From positions 5,630,501 through 5,694,500 of the forward strand of contig NC_087158.1 in assembly GCF_035594125.1 (NCBI RefSeq): DNA of 64,000 nucleotides. The letters run 5' to 3'. Positions 1 through 18,579 of the stretch are shown in pieces. Numbering within the stretch: the stretch's first letter is position 1; the number at the start of each line of letters is the position of its first letter. Origin of the DNA: Scylla paramamosain. Lineage: Eukaryota; Arthropoda; Malacostraca; Decapoda; Portunidae. Both the position numbers and the translations under genes were made by a program. The notes under the pieces are model-generated. The model ran no database searches. It saw only the letters and a program-made list of their open reading frames with translations, and was not told the origin of the DNA.

Positions 1-1448
1 CACTCATTATACACGTTTCTCGTAATGTCCTTTTGTATCCCAATATAGAGTGCTTTCCATCCATTTTCGCTTTTTTTGTAGGTAAGAAGCTCAAAAACAT
101 TCATAATATACCTTTTCGTAATATTATTCTATTTCTCCATATTCGTTGGTTTGCATCCATTTTAGCGTTTTTCTACGTAAAACACTGAAACGACACTTTT
201 TTCTGTAATTTTGTGATGGATTCTCATTTTGAGTGGCTTTGCATGCACTTTAGGGTTTCGTACATAGTCCGAAAAAAAGCTAAAATTAACTTTTTTTCGT
301 AAAATTCTTTTTTTACATAATTTTCCTGAATTTTGCCACAATTTTGGCATCTCGGTACCTATGAAGATGAATAACAAAAAAAAAAAAAATTCCAATTTTT
401 TTATTTATTTTTTTTTTTCTCTCTAAAGAGTGTTAATTTTGGGTTTTAGCTATTTGGTACTTAAAAAAAATTAAAAACACTCATAATACACGTTTCTCGA
501 AATGTTCTTTCGTTTCCCAAACATAAGGTTCTTTGCATGTATTCAATTAGCGTTTTTAAAGGTAACATAATCAAAAACACTCAAAATACATGTTTTTGGT
601 AATGTTATTTTGCTTCTCCATAAGGTGTGTTTTGCATGCGTTTTACCGTTTTTGTATATAAGGAGCTCAAAAACACTTGAAGGCAAGTTCTTGGTAAAAG
701 TTGGTTTCATTCTCATGTAATGCTATTGCTCTCCTTTTTAGTGATTTATTCCCTAACACGCTCAAAAACACTCAAAAGGCACTCTTCTCGTAATGTAACT
801 TTTTTTTCCCACATAAAGCTAGTTTCGCCTGCAATTTGGGGTTTTGGTAACTAAGAATGTGAAAAACACTCAAAGTACACGCATTAAGTAAGGTTGTTCT
901 GTTTCTCAATTAAGAGTGTTATTCAGGAGTTTCAGCATTTTGATATCTAAGAAACTTCTCCATATACACGAGTTTTTGTTTTTTTTGTCTTGTGGTTCTT
1001 GTGAAACTATAAAACACTCATTATACATGTTTCTTGTAATGTATTTTTTTTCCCAATATAGAGTGCTTTCCATCGATTTTCGCGTTTTTTTTTGTTGGTA
1101 ACAAGCTCAAAAACACTTAAAATATACGTTTTTGGTAATGTTATTTTATTTCTTCATATTGGTTGGTTTGTATCCGTTTTAGCGTTTTTCTACGTAAAAC
1201 ACTGAAAAGACACGTTTTCAGTAATTTTGTTTTGGATTCCCATATACAGTGACTTCCATATTATTTATCGTTTTGGTGTCTAGCATGCTGAAAAACACAC
1301 AAAAGACAGTTTTCTTGTAAAGTCATTTAATTTCCCCATATAGATGGCTTTGCATGCACTTTAGGGTTTGGTACATAACAGTCCAAAAAAAAAAAGCTAA
1401 AATTAACTTTTTTGATAATGTTCTTTTTTCACATAATTTCTCTGTAAT
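1..1448 (-). repeat. SF12 satellite array, B orientation
   Basis: This is the 12-monomer HOR read in reverse complement. Starting near position 1 the order is monomer 2, monomer 1 (GTTTGCATCCATTTTAGCG near 150), a fused 12/11, then monomer 10 (TTTTGGCATCTCGGTACC near 340), 9, 8, 7, 6, 5, 4, 3, 2, 1, 12 and 11. The array breaks off inside monomer 10 near 1,445. Monomer 12 is almost wholly missing at about 200-225, where the tail of monomer 1 runs straight into monomer 11, but it is present at about 1,250. The + strand is T-rich here because of the orientation. No gene is supported. The translation at 916-1,101 is a repeat shadow. Confidence 0.9.
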
Positions 1449-4400
1449 TTTTCCCACATAATGTCTTTTCCTTCTTTTACGTAGAAAAAACGCTAAAACG
1501 GATGCAAACCAAATAATATGAAGAAATAGAATAAGATTACCAAAAAGGTATATTTTTAGTGTTTTTGAGCTTTTTACTTAAAAAAAAACGCGAAAATGGA
1601 TGCAAATCTCTCTATATTGGTTAACAAAAGGACATTACGAGAAACGTGTATAATGAGTGTTTTATAGATTCTCAAAAACCACAAGGCAAAAAACGCAAAA
1701 AACTCGCATATATGGAGATACCAAAATGCTTAATTGAGAAACAGAATAACCTTGCCAAATGCGTGTATTTTGAGTGTTTTTCACATTCTTAGTTACCAAA
1801 ACCCAAAATTGCATGTGAAAGTAGCTTTATATGGGAAAAAATTGACATTACCAGAAAAGTGTCTTTTAAGTGTTTTTTTTTTTTTTTTTTTTAGCATGAT
1901 AGGCAATAATGCACTAAAAAGCAGGGCAATCACATTACATGGGAATAAAACCAACTTTTATCAAGAACTTGCCTTTAAGTGTTTTTGAGCTCCTTATATA
2001 CCAAAACGCTAAAACGCATGCAAAACACCCTTTATGGAGAAACAGAATAACATTTCCAAAAACATTTATTTTGAGTGTTTTTGATCATGTTACCTATAAA
2101 AGCGCTTAAGTACATGCAAAGAACCTTATGTTTGGGAAACTAAAGAACATTTCTAGAAACGTGTATTATGAGTGTTTTTAAGTTCTTTAAGTACCAAAAA
2201 GCTAAAACCCACAAATAACACTCTTTATAGAGAAAAAAATAAATAAATAAAAAAATGGGATTTTTTTTTTGTTATTCATCTTCATAGGTACCGATATGCC
2301 AAAATTCTGGCAAAATTCAGGTAAATTATGTGAAAAAAGAACATTATTAAGAAAAGTTTATTTTAGCTTTTTTTCGGACTTATGTACCAAACCCTAAAGT
2401 GCATGCAAAGCCACCTATATGGGGAAATTAAACGACTTTACTAGAAACCTGTCTTTTGAGTGTTTTTCAGCATGTTAGGCACCAAAAGGATAAATAATAT
2501 GGAAGTCAATCTATATGGGAATCCAAAACAAAATTACTGAAAACGTGTTTTTTCAGTGTTTTACGTAGAAAAACGCTAAAACGGATGCAAACCAACCAAT
2601 ATGAAGAAATAGAATAACATTACCAAAAAGGTATATTTTAAGTGTTTTTGAGCTATTTATAAACAAAAAAAAACGCAAAAATGGATACAAAGCACTCTAT
2701 ATAAGGAAACAAAAAGACATTACGAGAAACGTGTATAATGAGTGTTTTATAGTTTCACAAGAACCACAAGGCAAAAAACGCAAAAACTCGTGTATATGGA
2801 GAAGTTTCTTAGATACCAAAATGCTGAAACTCCTGAATAACACTCTAAATTGAGAAACAGAACAACCGTACTAAATGCGTGTATTTTGAGTGTTTTTCAC
2901 ATTCTTAGTTACCAAAAACCCAAATTGCATGCGATACTAGCTTTATGTGGAAAAAAAAAATGACATTACCAGAAAAGTGTCTTTTGAGTGTTTTTGAACG
3001 TGTTAGGCAATAAAACAGTAAAAAGGAGGGCAATGATATTACATGGGAATAAAACCAACTTTTACCAAGAACTTTCCTTTAAGTGTTTTTGAGCCCCTTA
3101 TATACCAAAACGCTAAGAGGCATGGAAAACACCCTTTATGGAGAAACAGATTAACATTACCAAAAACATGTATTTTGAGTGTTTTTGATCATGTTACCTC
3201 TAAAAACGCTTAAATACATGCAAAGAACCCTATTTCTGGGAAAAGAAAGGACATTACGAGAAACGTGTATTATGAGTGTTTTTTTTAAGTTCCATAAGTA
3301 CCAAAAAGCTAAAACCTCTTTATAGAGAAAAAATAAATAAAAAAATAGGATTTTTTTTTTTTTTGTTATTTTTCTTGATAGGTACCGAGATGCTAAAATT
3401 CTAGCAAAATTCATGGAAATTATGTGAAAAAGAACATTATCAAAAAAGTTAATTTTAGCTTTTTTCTCGGGCTGTTATATACCAAACCATAAAGTGCATG
3501 GAAAGCTAACTATATGAGGAAATTAAACGACTTTACGAGAAACCTGTGTTGTGTGTGTTTTTCAGCATGTTAGTCACCAAAACATTAAATAATATGTTGG
3601 AATCCAAAACAAAATTACTGAAAACGTGTCTTTTCAGTGTTTTACGTAGAAAAACGCTAAAACGGATGCAAACCAGCCAATATGAAAAAATAGAATAACA
3701 TTTGAGCTCTTTACTTACAAAAAACGCGAAAATGGATGCAAAGCTCTCTATATTGGTTAACAAAATGACATTACGAGAAATGTGTATAAAGAGTGTTTTA
3801 TAGATTCTCAAGAACCACAAGGCAAAAAACGCAAATAACTCGTATATATTGAGAAGTTTCTTAGATACCAAATGCTGAAACTCCTGAATAACACTCTTAA
3901 TTGAGAAACAGAACAACCTTACCAAATGCGTGTATTTTGAGTTTTTCACATTCTTAGTTACCAAAACCCCAAATTGCATGTGAAAGTAGCTTTATGTTGG
4001 AAAAAAATGACATTACCAGAAAAGTGTCTTTTAAGCGTTTTTTTTTTTTTTTAGCATGATAGGCAAGAAAGCAAAAAAAAGCACATTACATGGGAATAAA
4101 ACCAACTTTTACCAAGAACTTGCCTTTAAGTGTTTTTGAGCTCCTTATATACCAAAACGCTAAAAAAAAAAAAAGCATGTAAAACACCCTATATGGAGAA
4201 ACATCATAAATATCTATATTGTGTTTTTGATCATGTTACCTATAAAAGCGCTTAAGTACATGCAAAGAACCTTATGTTTGAGAAACGAAAGAACATTTAG
4301 AGAAACGTGTATTATGAGTGTTTTTAAGTTCTTTAAGTACCAAAAAGCTAAAACCCACAAGTAATACTCTTTATAGAGAAAAAAAATAAATAAAAAAATA

Positions 4401-5455
4401 GGAATTTTATTTTTTATTCATCTTCATAGGTACCGAGATGCCAAAATTCTGGAAAATTTCAGGGAAATTTTGTGAAAAAAGAACATTATGAAAAAAAGTT
4501 TTTATCTTTTTTTTTGGACTGTTATGTACCATACCCTAAAGTGCATCCAAAGCCTCCTATATTGGGAAATTAAACGATTTTACCAGAGACCTGTCTTTTG
4601 AGTGTTTTTCAGCATGTTAAGTTCCAAAACGATAAATAATATGGAAGTCACTCAAAATGGGAATCTATCACAAAATTACTGAAAAAAGTGTCTATTAAGT
4701 GTTTTACGTAGAAAAACGCTAAACCGGATGCAAACCAACGAATATGAAGAAATAGAATAATATTACCAAAAGTTATATTTTTAATGTTTTTGAGCTTCTT
4801 ACCTTAAAAAATGCGAAAATGGATGGAAAGCACTCTATATTGGGATAGAAAAGGACATTACGAGAAATGTGTATAATGAGTGTTTTATAGTTTCACAAGA
4901 ACCACAAAGCAAAAAACGCAAAAACTCTTGTATATAAAGAATTTTTTTAGATACCAAAATGCTGAAACTCAGGAATAACACTCTTAATTAAGAATACAGA
5001 ACAACTTTACCAAATGCGTGTATTTTGAGTGCTTTTCACATTCTTAGTTACCAAAACCCCAAATTACATGCGAAACTAGCTTTATGTGGGAAAACAATGA
5101 CATTACCAAAAAGTTTTTGAGCGTGATAGGCAATAAAGCAGTAAAAAGCAAGGCAATCACATTACATGGGAATAAAACGAACTTTTACGAAGATCTTGCC
5201 TTTAAGTGTTTTTGGGCTCCTTACATACCAAAACGCTAAAACGCATGCAAAACACCCTTTATGGAGAAACAGAATAACATTACCAAAAATCATGTATTTT
5301 GAGTGTTTTTCATCATGTTACCTATAAAAAAGCTAAAATACATGGAAAGAACACTCTTTGGAAAATGAAAGGACGTTACGAGAAACGTGTATTATGAGTT
5401 TTTTTTAAGTTCGTTAAGTATGAAAAAGCTAAAACCCACAAATAACACTCTTTAT
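1449..5455 (+). repeat. SF12 satellite array, A orientation, units L1-L4
   Basis: There are three full 12-monomer units and one partial unit, counted from the monomer 1 word TTACGTAGAAAAACGCTAAA: about 1,476-2,570, 2,571-3,640, 3,641-4,702, and 4,703-5,455. The last unit stops inside monomer 9 (AAACCCACAAATAACACTC). Monomer 10 carries CCGAGATGCCAAAATTC near 2,290, 3,385 and 4,434. Units are about 1,062-1,095 bp long and diverge by point changes and homopolymer length differences. The switch from B at about 1,445-1,475 has no obvious hairpin. No gene is supported. Confidence 0.92.
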
Positions 5456-8400
5456 AGAGTGTTTTCGTACCCAACAATGTGAAAAACACTCAAAAGCACA
5501 TTTTTGGTAATCTTGTTCTATTCTCTATATAGAGTGTTCTTCAATGCGTCAAATAGGTCTTGGTACCTATGAAATAAAAAAAAAATTTATTATAAAAGTT
5601 TCTTCTAATGTCTTTTCGTTTTTTTATGCAAAGTATTTTACATGCATTTATGTTTCTTTTTATATGTAAAAAGAAAAAAAATGTTTATGGTAATAAAGGG
5701 TGTTTTGCATACATCTCAGCGTTATGGTACGTAAGTAGCTGAAACTACCCAAAAGATCAATTTTTGGTTGACTTGTTCTTTCATATAGGTAGCTTTCTAT
5801 GCTCTTTATAACTTTGGTACCTAACAACAATAATCGACACTCAAAAGACATGTTTCTGGAAATATCGTTTCATTTCCCCATAGATGGTGCTCTGGAGTCA
5901 TTTTGACGTTTTGGTACATAAAATTGTGAAAAACAAAATAAACGTTTTTGGTAATGTTCTGTTTCTCCATATACAGTGCTACTAAATAGTTTTCGCGTTT
6001 GGTACCTAAGACGCTCAAAAAACTAATGGCATCTTTCTCGTAATGTCCTTTACTTTATCCATATTGGGTGATTTCCATGCATTTTGGCGTTTTTGTTACG
6101 TAACAATGTGAAAAAAACACTCAAAATATACGTTTTCGGTAATGTTCTGTTTCTTCATATATAATGTTATACATGCGTTTGTGCATTTTGCTATCTAAGA
6201 ATCTCAAAAACACTGATAAATGAAGTGTCTTTTTATTTCTTTTCGTATCGCCATTTAGGATATTTTGCATGCATTTTTTTTATACGTAAGATAAAAAAAA
6301 AAAAACTCAAAATACACGTTTCTGGTAATGTTATTCTGTTTCTTTATAAAATGTGCTTTGCATGCATTTTAGCGTTTTGGTACGTAAGTAGCTGTAAAAA
6401 CTCTCAAAAGACACGCTTTTGGTAATGTTTTGCTTTTCCAAATAGGGAGCTTTCGTTGCTTTTTAGCGTTTTGGTATCTAATATTGTTGTGTTTCTCTAA
6501 AGAGTGTATTATTTATGCATTTTCGCGTTTTGGTACCTGAGAAGCTCAAAAACGCTCTTTATATTAGTTTCTCATAATGTCTTTGGTTACTTTTTTTTTG
6601 CGTAACAAGCTCAAAACATTGAAAATACACGTATTTTTTGGTAATGTTACTCATTTTTTCCCCAAAAAAAGGCGTTTTGGATGCGTTTAAGTGTTTTTTT
6701 ATGTAAGTAGCTCATAAACACTGAAATTAAAAGTTTTTGTAATCATTTGTTTTCTCCTATAGGGTGCTTTCCTTGATTTTTAGATTCTTGGTACCTAACA
6801 TGCTCATAAACACTGAAAGGACATGTTTCTGGAAATGTTTCCTTTCCCCATATAGTATGCTTTGCATGCATTTTCGCGATGCGGTACCTAATAACGTGAA
6901 AAAAGCCTTAAAACACAAGGTTTGGTTAATCTTTTTCCGTTTCTCCATATAGAGTATTATTTATACGTTTTAGTGTTCTGGTACCTATGAACCTCAATAC
7001 CACTCAAAATATACGTTTCTTTTAATATTTTCTTTTCCCCTTTTAGGGTTATTTGCATGTATTTTATCGTTTTTGTACGTAACAGGCGCAAAATATCTCA
7101 AAATGCATGTTTTTGGTAAAGCTGTTGAGTTTCTCCATAAAGTGTCTTTTGCAACCGTTTTAGCGGTTTGGTATGTAAGTATCTCAAAACACTTAATATT
7201 TTTCCATTTACGATACTTTCCATGCTTTTTAAGAGCTTTATGTGCCTAACACACTCATAAACTCTCAAAAGACATGTTTCTGGAAATGTCGTTTATTTTC
7301 CCCATATCGGGTGCTTTGCATGCATTTTGGCGTTTTGATACCTAACAAAGCTAAATACATTTAAAATACACGTTTTCTCCATACAGAAGGCAAATCGTGC
7401 GTTTTATCGTTTCGGTACCTAATAAGCTAAAAAAAAATAAATAAAAAACAAACATAATACTGGTTTCTCTTAATGTCTTTTCGTTTTCTTATATAGGGTA
7501 CTTTATATGCATTTTGACGCTTTTGTACATAACAAGCTGAAAAATCGCTCAAAATGCTCGTTTTTGGTAATGTTTTTATGTTTCTGCAGGAAGGGTGTTT
7601 TGCATGTTTTACCGTTTTGGTACATTATAAATTTAAAAACTTCCAAACACGTGAAAAGTCACTTTGTTGGTTATTTTTTTTCCCCTTCCAACATAGTACT
7701 CTTTTCATACTTCTTATTGTTTTGGTGCCTAACACGTAGAAACACTCTCAAAAGATAGGTTTCTTGTAATTTCGTTTTGTGCCGTCTTTGCATGCATGCA
7801 TGCATCCATTTTTGCGCTTTGGTACCTAATAATATGAAAACCACTCAAAATATATATTTTCATTCGTGTTTTTTTTTTTCTCCATATAGAGTACTATTAA
7901 GGTGCCTTTGTGTTTGGTACCTAAAAAGCTCAAAAGCTCTCATAATACACGTTTCTTGAAATGTCCGTTTCCCGGCATAGGGAACTTTGCATACATTTTG
8001 GCGTTATTCTACTTACATACCTCAAAAACACTGAAAATATATATTTTTTTTGTATTGTTATTTTGTTTCTCCATAAACCGTGTTTTGCGTCTGTTCAAGC
8101 GTTTTGATATAAAAGTAGCTCAAAAACACTAAAAAAATACTATTTTTTTTTGATATTTTTTTTTGTATTCCCATATAGAATGCTTTCCATTTCTATTTTT
8201 TTAGAGTTTTGGTGCCTAACACGCTCATAAACACTCAAAATTCGTTTCTGGAAATTTCGTTTCGTTTCTCCCATAGATTGCACTTTGCATGAATTTCGAC
8301 GTTTTGGTACATAACATTGTTAAAACAAACAAAATGCACGTTTTCAGTAATGTTGCTCTGTTACTCCATATAGAGTGGTATTCATGCATTTTCGTATTTT

Positions 8401-9090
8401 TCAACCTAATAAGGTGTAAAACACTTATAATATACGTTTCTCGTAATGTCTTTTCGTTTCGTTTTTTTTTACGTAATTATCTTAAAACATTAAAAATACA
8501 CGTTTTGCTGTTTCTCCATAAAAGATGTTTTGCATGCGCCTTTGCATTTTAGTATGTAAGTAGCTCAAAACAATGAAAAGACTTTTTTGTAATGTTTTGT
8601 TTTCCCATGTATGGTTCTTTCCTTGCTTTTTAGCGTTTTTGTACCTAATACGCTTACAAACACTGAAAAGACACGTTTCTAGAAGTGTCGTATTTTCCCT
8701 CATGTATGATGCTTTCCATGTATTTTAGCGTTTTTGTTTCTCCATATAGAGTGCTATTCATTCGCTTTATCGTTTTGGTACCTAATAATTTGAAAACACT
8801 CATACTGCACGTTTCCCGTAATGCACTTTCGTATCCATATATAGTGTACTTTGCATGCATTTTGGCGCTTTTGTACGTGACAAGCTTAAGAAATAAAATG
8901 AAATACTAGTTTCTGATAAGGTTTTTTTTTTCCATGAAGGGATTTTTGCAAGCATTTTAGCGTTTTTGTACGTTAGTAGCTGAAAAATACCCACAAAAAT
9001 ACGTTTTTTGGGGGGGAATGTTGTTTTTGCTTTTCCACTATAGGGAAGTTTTCATGCATTTTACTGTTTTGTAGTTAACAAGTTTATATA
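5456..9090 (-). repeat. SF5-1 satellite array, B orientation
   Basis: This stretch holds reverse-complement 5-monomer HOR units of about 480 bp. The 'd' monomer (TTTCTGGAAAT... followed by CATGCATTTTGGCG and ...ACAATGTGAAA) recurs near 6,830, 7,280, 7,760, 8,245 and 8,680, which gives the period. Between d monomers come c (ATTCATGCGTTTTAGCG, AAGAAGCTCAAAA), b (AACAAGCTCAAAA), a (GTTTTGCATGCGTTTTAGCG, AAGTAGCTC) and e (CCATGCTTTTTAGCG, AACACGCTCATAAAC). A short (GCAT)n run sits at about 7,792-7,808. The block begins directly after monomer 9 of the SF12 array. No gene is supported. Confidence 0.88.
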
Positions 9091-13678
<4,588 letters not shown>

Positions 13679-13838
13679 TTTCCCCCATCCCCATAATTTC
13701 CATGCTTTTTAGCTTAATAGTGCGTAACACGCTCTAAAACACTCAAATGACACGTTTCTGGAAAATTTGTTTCCTTTCCTCATGTTGGGTTTATTGCATC
13801 CATTTTTGGCGTTTTGGTACCTTACAATGTGAAATACA
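13679..13838 (-). repeat. Short B-orientation island of SF5-1 (about 160 bp)
   Basis: This is less than two monomers of reverse-orientation satellite (CCATGCTTTTTAGC, AACACGCTCTAAAACACTC, ACACGTTTCTGGAAA, TTTTGGCGTTTTGGTACC) enclosed in A-orientation array. It is entered through GGGGAAAGGTTTTCCCC and left at AATGTGAAATACATT. An equivalent island occurs at about 30,953-31,115 inside the second copy of the 1.3 kb duplication, so the inversion predates that duplication. Confidence 0.85.
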
Positions 13839-13889
13839 TTACCAAAAAATTGTCTTTTGAGTATTTTGGAGCACGTTCGGCACAAGAAA

Positions 13890-14870
13890 CGCACCAAAAA
13901 GCGTGGAATTCACCCTGTTTGGTAATACAAAGCAATATTACGAAAAACGTGTCTGTTGAGTGTCTTTCATCTTCTTACGTACCAAAACGCTAAAATGCAT
14001 GCAAAGCACACTGAAACATTATCAAAAAAAGAAGCAATTTGACTGTTTTTTTAGCCTATTACTTACAAAAACGTCAAAAAGCATGGAAAATACCTTATAT
14101 AAGTAAATAAAAAAAAATCCGAGAAATGTGTATTATGAGTGTTTTTAAACATCTTAAGTACAAAAAGTTGAAAGCGCTTGAATAGCACTCTATACGGAGA
14201 AACAGAACAATATTACCAAAAACGAGTATTTTGAGTGTATTTCACATTGTTGGGTGCCATAACGCCAAAATCTATGAGAGCACACTATATGTAAAAAAAA
14301 AAGATATATTCAAAAACATCTATTTTCAGTCTTTATAAACGTATTATGCAGAAAAAGTAAAAAATAAATAAAAAAAAAATCAATAAAAACATAAAACACC
14401 TTGTATACGAAAAGAAAAAAAAATTACCAGAAATGTGTCGAGTGTGATCTACTTATGTAACAAAACAGTAAAAAACATGAAAAAGCACCCTATATGAGAG
14501 AACAAAAACAACATTACCAAAAAGGTTTCTTTTTAGCTTTTTGAGCTAAGTACGTACGAAAACGCTAAAACGCCTGGATAGTACACTTTATGCAGAAACA
14601 TGATGATATTTCCCCCCAAATTTTTTTTTTTATTGTTTTGAGCTTGTTACGTAGAAAACGCAGCAATGCTTGGAAAGTAAACGAAAACACTTAACAAGAA
14701 ACGTATATTTTTACTGTTTTTGAGCTTCTTTACCAAAATTCTAAAACCCATAACTCTATATGGAGAAACAGATCAACATTACAAAAAACTTGTATTTTGT
14801 GTGAATTCCTCAATGATAGATAGCAAACCCTACATGTTGAAGGGAAATGAGATTTCCAGGAACGTGTCCA
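13890..14870 (+). repeat. Segmental duplication D3, copy 1 (inverted pair)
   Basis: Read in reverse complement, this matches about 27,770-29,130. Shared private words include TTTTGTGTGAATTCCTCAAT, AAATGTGTCGAGTG, GGAAATGAGATTTCC-like and CAGTCTTTATAAACG. Copies are moderately diverged and differ by several indels. Confidence 0.84.
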
Positions 14871-16494
14871 CGTTATTAGGTGCAAAAAGGCCAAAATGCA
14901 TGCAAATCCTACTTTATGGGAAAACGAAGAGACATTGTAAGAAATTTGTCTTTTGAGTGTTTTTGAGAATATTAAGCACAAAAAGCTAAAAAGCATGAAA
15001 TTTACCCTAGAATTTATCCAAAACAATATTACGAAAAAATTTGTTTTTTTCACTGTTTTTGAAATTCTTATGTAACAAAACGCTAAATGGCATACAAAAC
15101 ACACTTAATGGAAAAATACAATAACATTATCAAAAACAATTATTTTTAGAGTTTTAACTTATAACGTACAAAATCGCTAAAATGCATGCGAAGTACCCTA
15201 TATGGGGAAACGAAAAAGACATTACGAGAAACAAAGATTACTCGTATGAGAGTTTTTGAGCTTCTTAGGTAACAAAACGCTAAAAGACATGAATAGTATG
15301 CTATACTGGGAAACAGAACCACATAACACAAAACGTGTATTTTCAGTATATTTAACGTTGATAGGTATAAAAATGCAAAATAAATATATACAAAGCACCC
15401 TCTATGTGGAAAGGAAACTAGATTTCAAGAAACTAGTCTTTTGAGTGTTTATGAGCGTGTAAGGCACCAAAACGCTAAATAGCATCTAAATCACCCTATT
15501 TGGAAAAGAAAAAAAAAATTGTGATTTTTCAGTGTTTTGAACTACTCACGTACCAAACCGGTAAAGCGCATGCAAAATACCCTATATGGAGTAAGACAGT
15601 AAACAGGTATTTTGTGTGTTTTTCAGCTTGTTATGTACAAAAAGACATTATAAAAACGTGCATTATAAGTGTTTCTGATCTTCCTAGGTACTAAAACACG
15701 AAAACGCATGAGAAGCAGTTTATATATAAAAAAAAATAAAAAAGGAAGGAAAACAGAACATCACAAGAACCGTGTATTTTAAGAGTATTTCACTATGTGA
15801 GATAACAAAATGCCAAAATGCATGCAAAGCATCCTATATTGGGTCAGAAAACGAAATAAAAAAAAAAAATGTATCTTTTGAGTGTTAATTAGCGTGTTGG
15901 GCACCAAAATGCTGAAAAACATAGAAAACACTCAATAAATGTAAAAAAAATGTCTTTTAATTGTTTTTTTGATCGCATTACATACCAAAATGCTGAATAT
16001 TATTAATGCATAGAAAGTACACTAGATGGGGCAACGAACACATATAAGAAACGTATATTAAGAGTGTTTTAGAGCTTCTTAGGTATCAAAAATGCTAAAA
16101 CGCATGAATAACACTCTATAAGAAGAAACAGAACATGAACAAAAACGTGTACTTTGAGTGTTTTTCACATTATTAGATACCAAAATGCCAAAATGCATGC
16201 AACGCCTACTATATGAGGAAACAAAACGACATTACCAGATGTGTCTTTTGATTGTTTATGAGCGTGTTAGGCATCTAAAAGCTATAAAACATAAAGTTTA
16301 CCCTATATGGGAATAGAAAACAAGATTAAAGGATTAACTTTTGAGTGTTTTGAACTTCATACATAACAAAAACGCTAAAACGCATGTAAAACACACTTTA
16401 TATAAAAACATAATAACATTAGTAAAAAGAAATATTTTCGAGTGATTCTGAGATTGTTTTAGAAAACTCCAAAATACATAAAAAATTACCCCAT

Positions 16495-18532
16495 AATTAC
16501 GTCATAATGTATGCAAAGTCCCCTATATGAGGACATAAAAAGACATTTCGAAAGCGTATATTATGAGTGTTCTTGAGCTTTTTGGGTATCATATCACTAA
16601 AATGCATGAAAAATAACTCTATATATAAGAAAACATTACATAAAACGTGTAATTTGAATGTATTTTACTTTGGTAGTACTTTAAACTTGAAAATAATTCC
16701 AAACAGAAAAATAAATAAATAAATAAATAAAAACCTTCTTCCAGGAGAAACACAATAACATTATCAAAATCAAGTATTTAACGTGTATTTGAGTGTCCAA
16801 AAACACCAAAATGCATTGAGAGTATATTTCTAAACAAAATGACTTTACGAGAAATATGTAATAGGAGTGTTTTTTGAGCTTCTTAGGTACAAATACGCTA
16901 AAACTTATGAATAGCATTCTATACGGAAAAACAGAACAACATTAACATAAAAGGTGTATTTTTAATGTCTATTACATAGGTATTATAACCTGAAAATGCT
17001 TGAAAAGCCTCTAAAAGGGGAAACGAAACGAAATTACCAGAAACGTGTCTTTTATTTATTTTTTTTTATTCTTTGCCTCTTAGGCACTAAAACGCTAAAT
17101 AGCCTGGAAATCAATCTTTATGGAAAAAAATAATAATAATACAAAAAATCATCTGTGTGTTTTAAACTTCTTACGTAGCAAAGCGCTAAAACTTACTCTA
17201 TGAGGGAAAACGGAAAGACATTATGAGAAACTTGTATTATTTTTTTATTTTATTTTATTCTATTTTTTTACGTTCTTAGGTACCAAAAACAACATAATAA
17301 GTGTTAATATCACTGAATGTGGGGAAACAGAACAACATTAACAAAAATGTGCATTTTGAGTGTTCTTACCTAAAACGCTAAAATGCCGGCAAAGCCTTTC
17401 ATACAAGGAAACGAAACGGCCTTACAAGAGACATGTTTTTTAAATGTATTAGAACGTGTTAGGCACCAAAGCATTAAGAAGCATGGAAATCATCCTCTAT
17501 GCCTATGGGAATACAAAACAGCAAAAACGTGTGCATTGAACGTTTTTGAACTTCTTATGTACCAAAATGTTAAAACGCATGCAAAAAATACGCTATGTAG
17601 AAACAGAATAATATTACCAAAAATAAGAATATATAGTTTTTCAGCTTGTTACGTAGAAAATGCAACAATGCATGCAAAGTACCCTTAATGCGGAAAAGAA
17701 CACACATTACGAAAATCGTGTATTATGAGGGTTTTTGAGCTTTTTATTTTCCAAAACGTTAAAACACATGAATAGCACTCTATATGGAGAAACAAAATAA
17801 CATTACCAAAAACGTGTATTTTAAGAGTATTTCACAGTAAGGTACCAAAACGCCAAAATGCATGCTATGCACCCTATATGGGAAAAGGAAACGAAATTTC
17901 GAGAATCGTGTCTCTTGAGTATTTCTGAACGTGCTCGGCACCAAAATGCAAAAAAAAAAAAAAAGAAAAAAAAAACATTTAAAATATCTTATCTGGGAAT
18001 ACAAAAAAAGCATTACCAAATATGTCATGACTATTTTCAGCTGCATATGTACGAAAACGCTAAAACGACTGAAAAACGCTCCTTATGGATAAAAAGAATA
18101 ACATTACCAAAAATAAGTATTTTCAGTGTTTTTTTCACCATGTTACGTAGGAAAGCACCAAAAATGCATGCAAGCATGGAGAGGAAAGGTCACTATGAGA
18201 GACTTGTATTAAGTGTTTTCTTTTTTTTTTATGTACCTAAACAGTAAAGCGCATGAACAGCACTCTATACAGAAGAACAGAACATTACAAAAAAAATATA
18301 TTTTGAGTGCATTTCTCATTATTAAGTACCAAAATCCCAAAATACATGGAAAAAAACCTATATGATGATAAAAAAGACATATCCAGAAACTAGTCTTTAC
18401 ATTTTTTATGAGCGTGGTAGGCAAAAAGCATGAAAAGAATCATATATTAGAAAAAAAATATTACCAAAAACCTGCATTTTCAGTGATTTTGAGCTACTTA
18501 CGTACTAAATCGGTAAAACCCATAGAAAACCA

Positions 18533-18579
<47 letters not shown>

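Noticed and set aside
7792..7808. (GCAT)n run as a possible regulatory site
   Set aside because: It is a short slip of the GCATGCAT word present in ordinary monomers.
9005..9016. G-run (seven Gs) as a quadruplex candidate
   Set aside because: There is a single run only; no four-tract arrangement is nearby.
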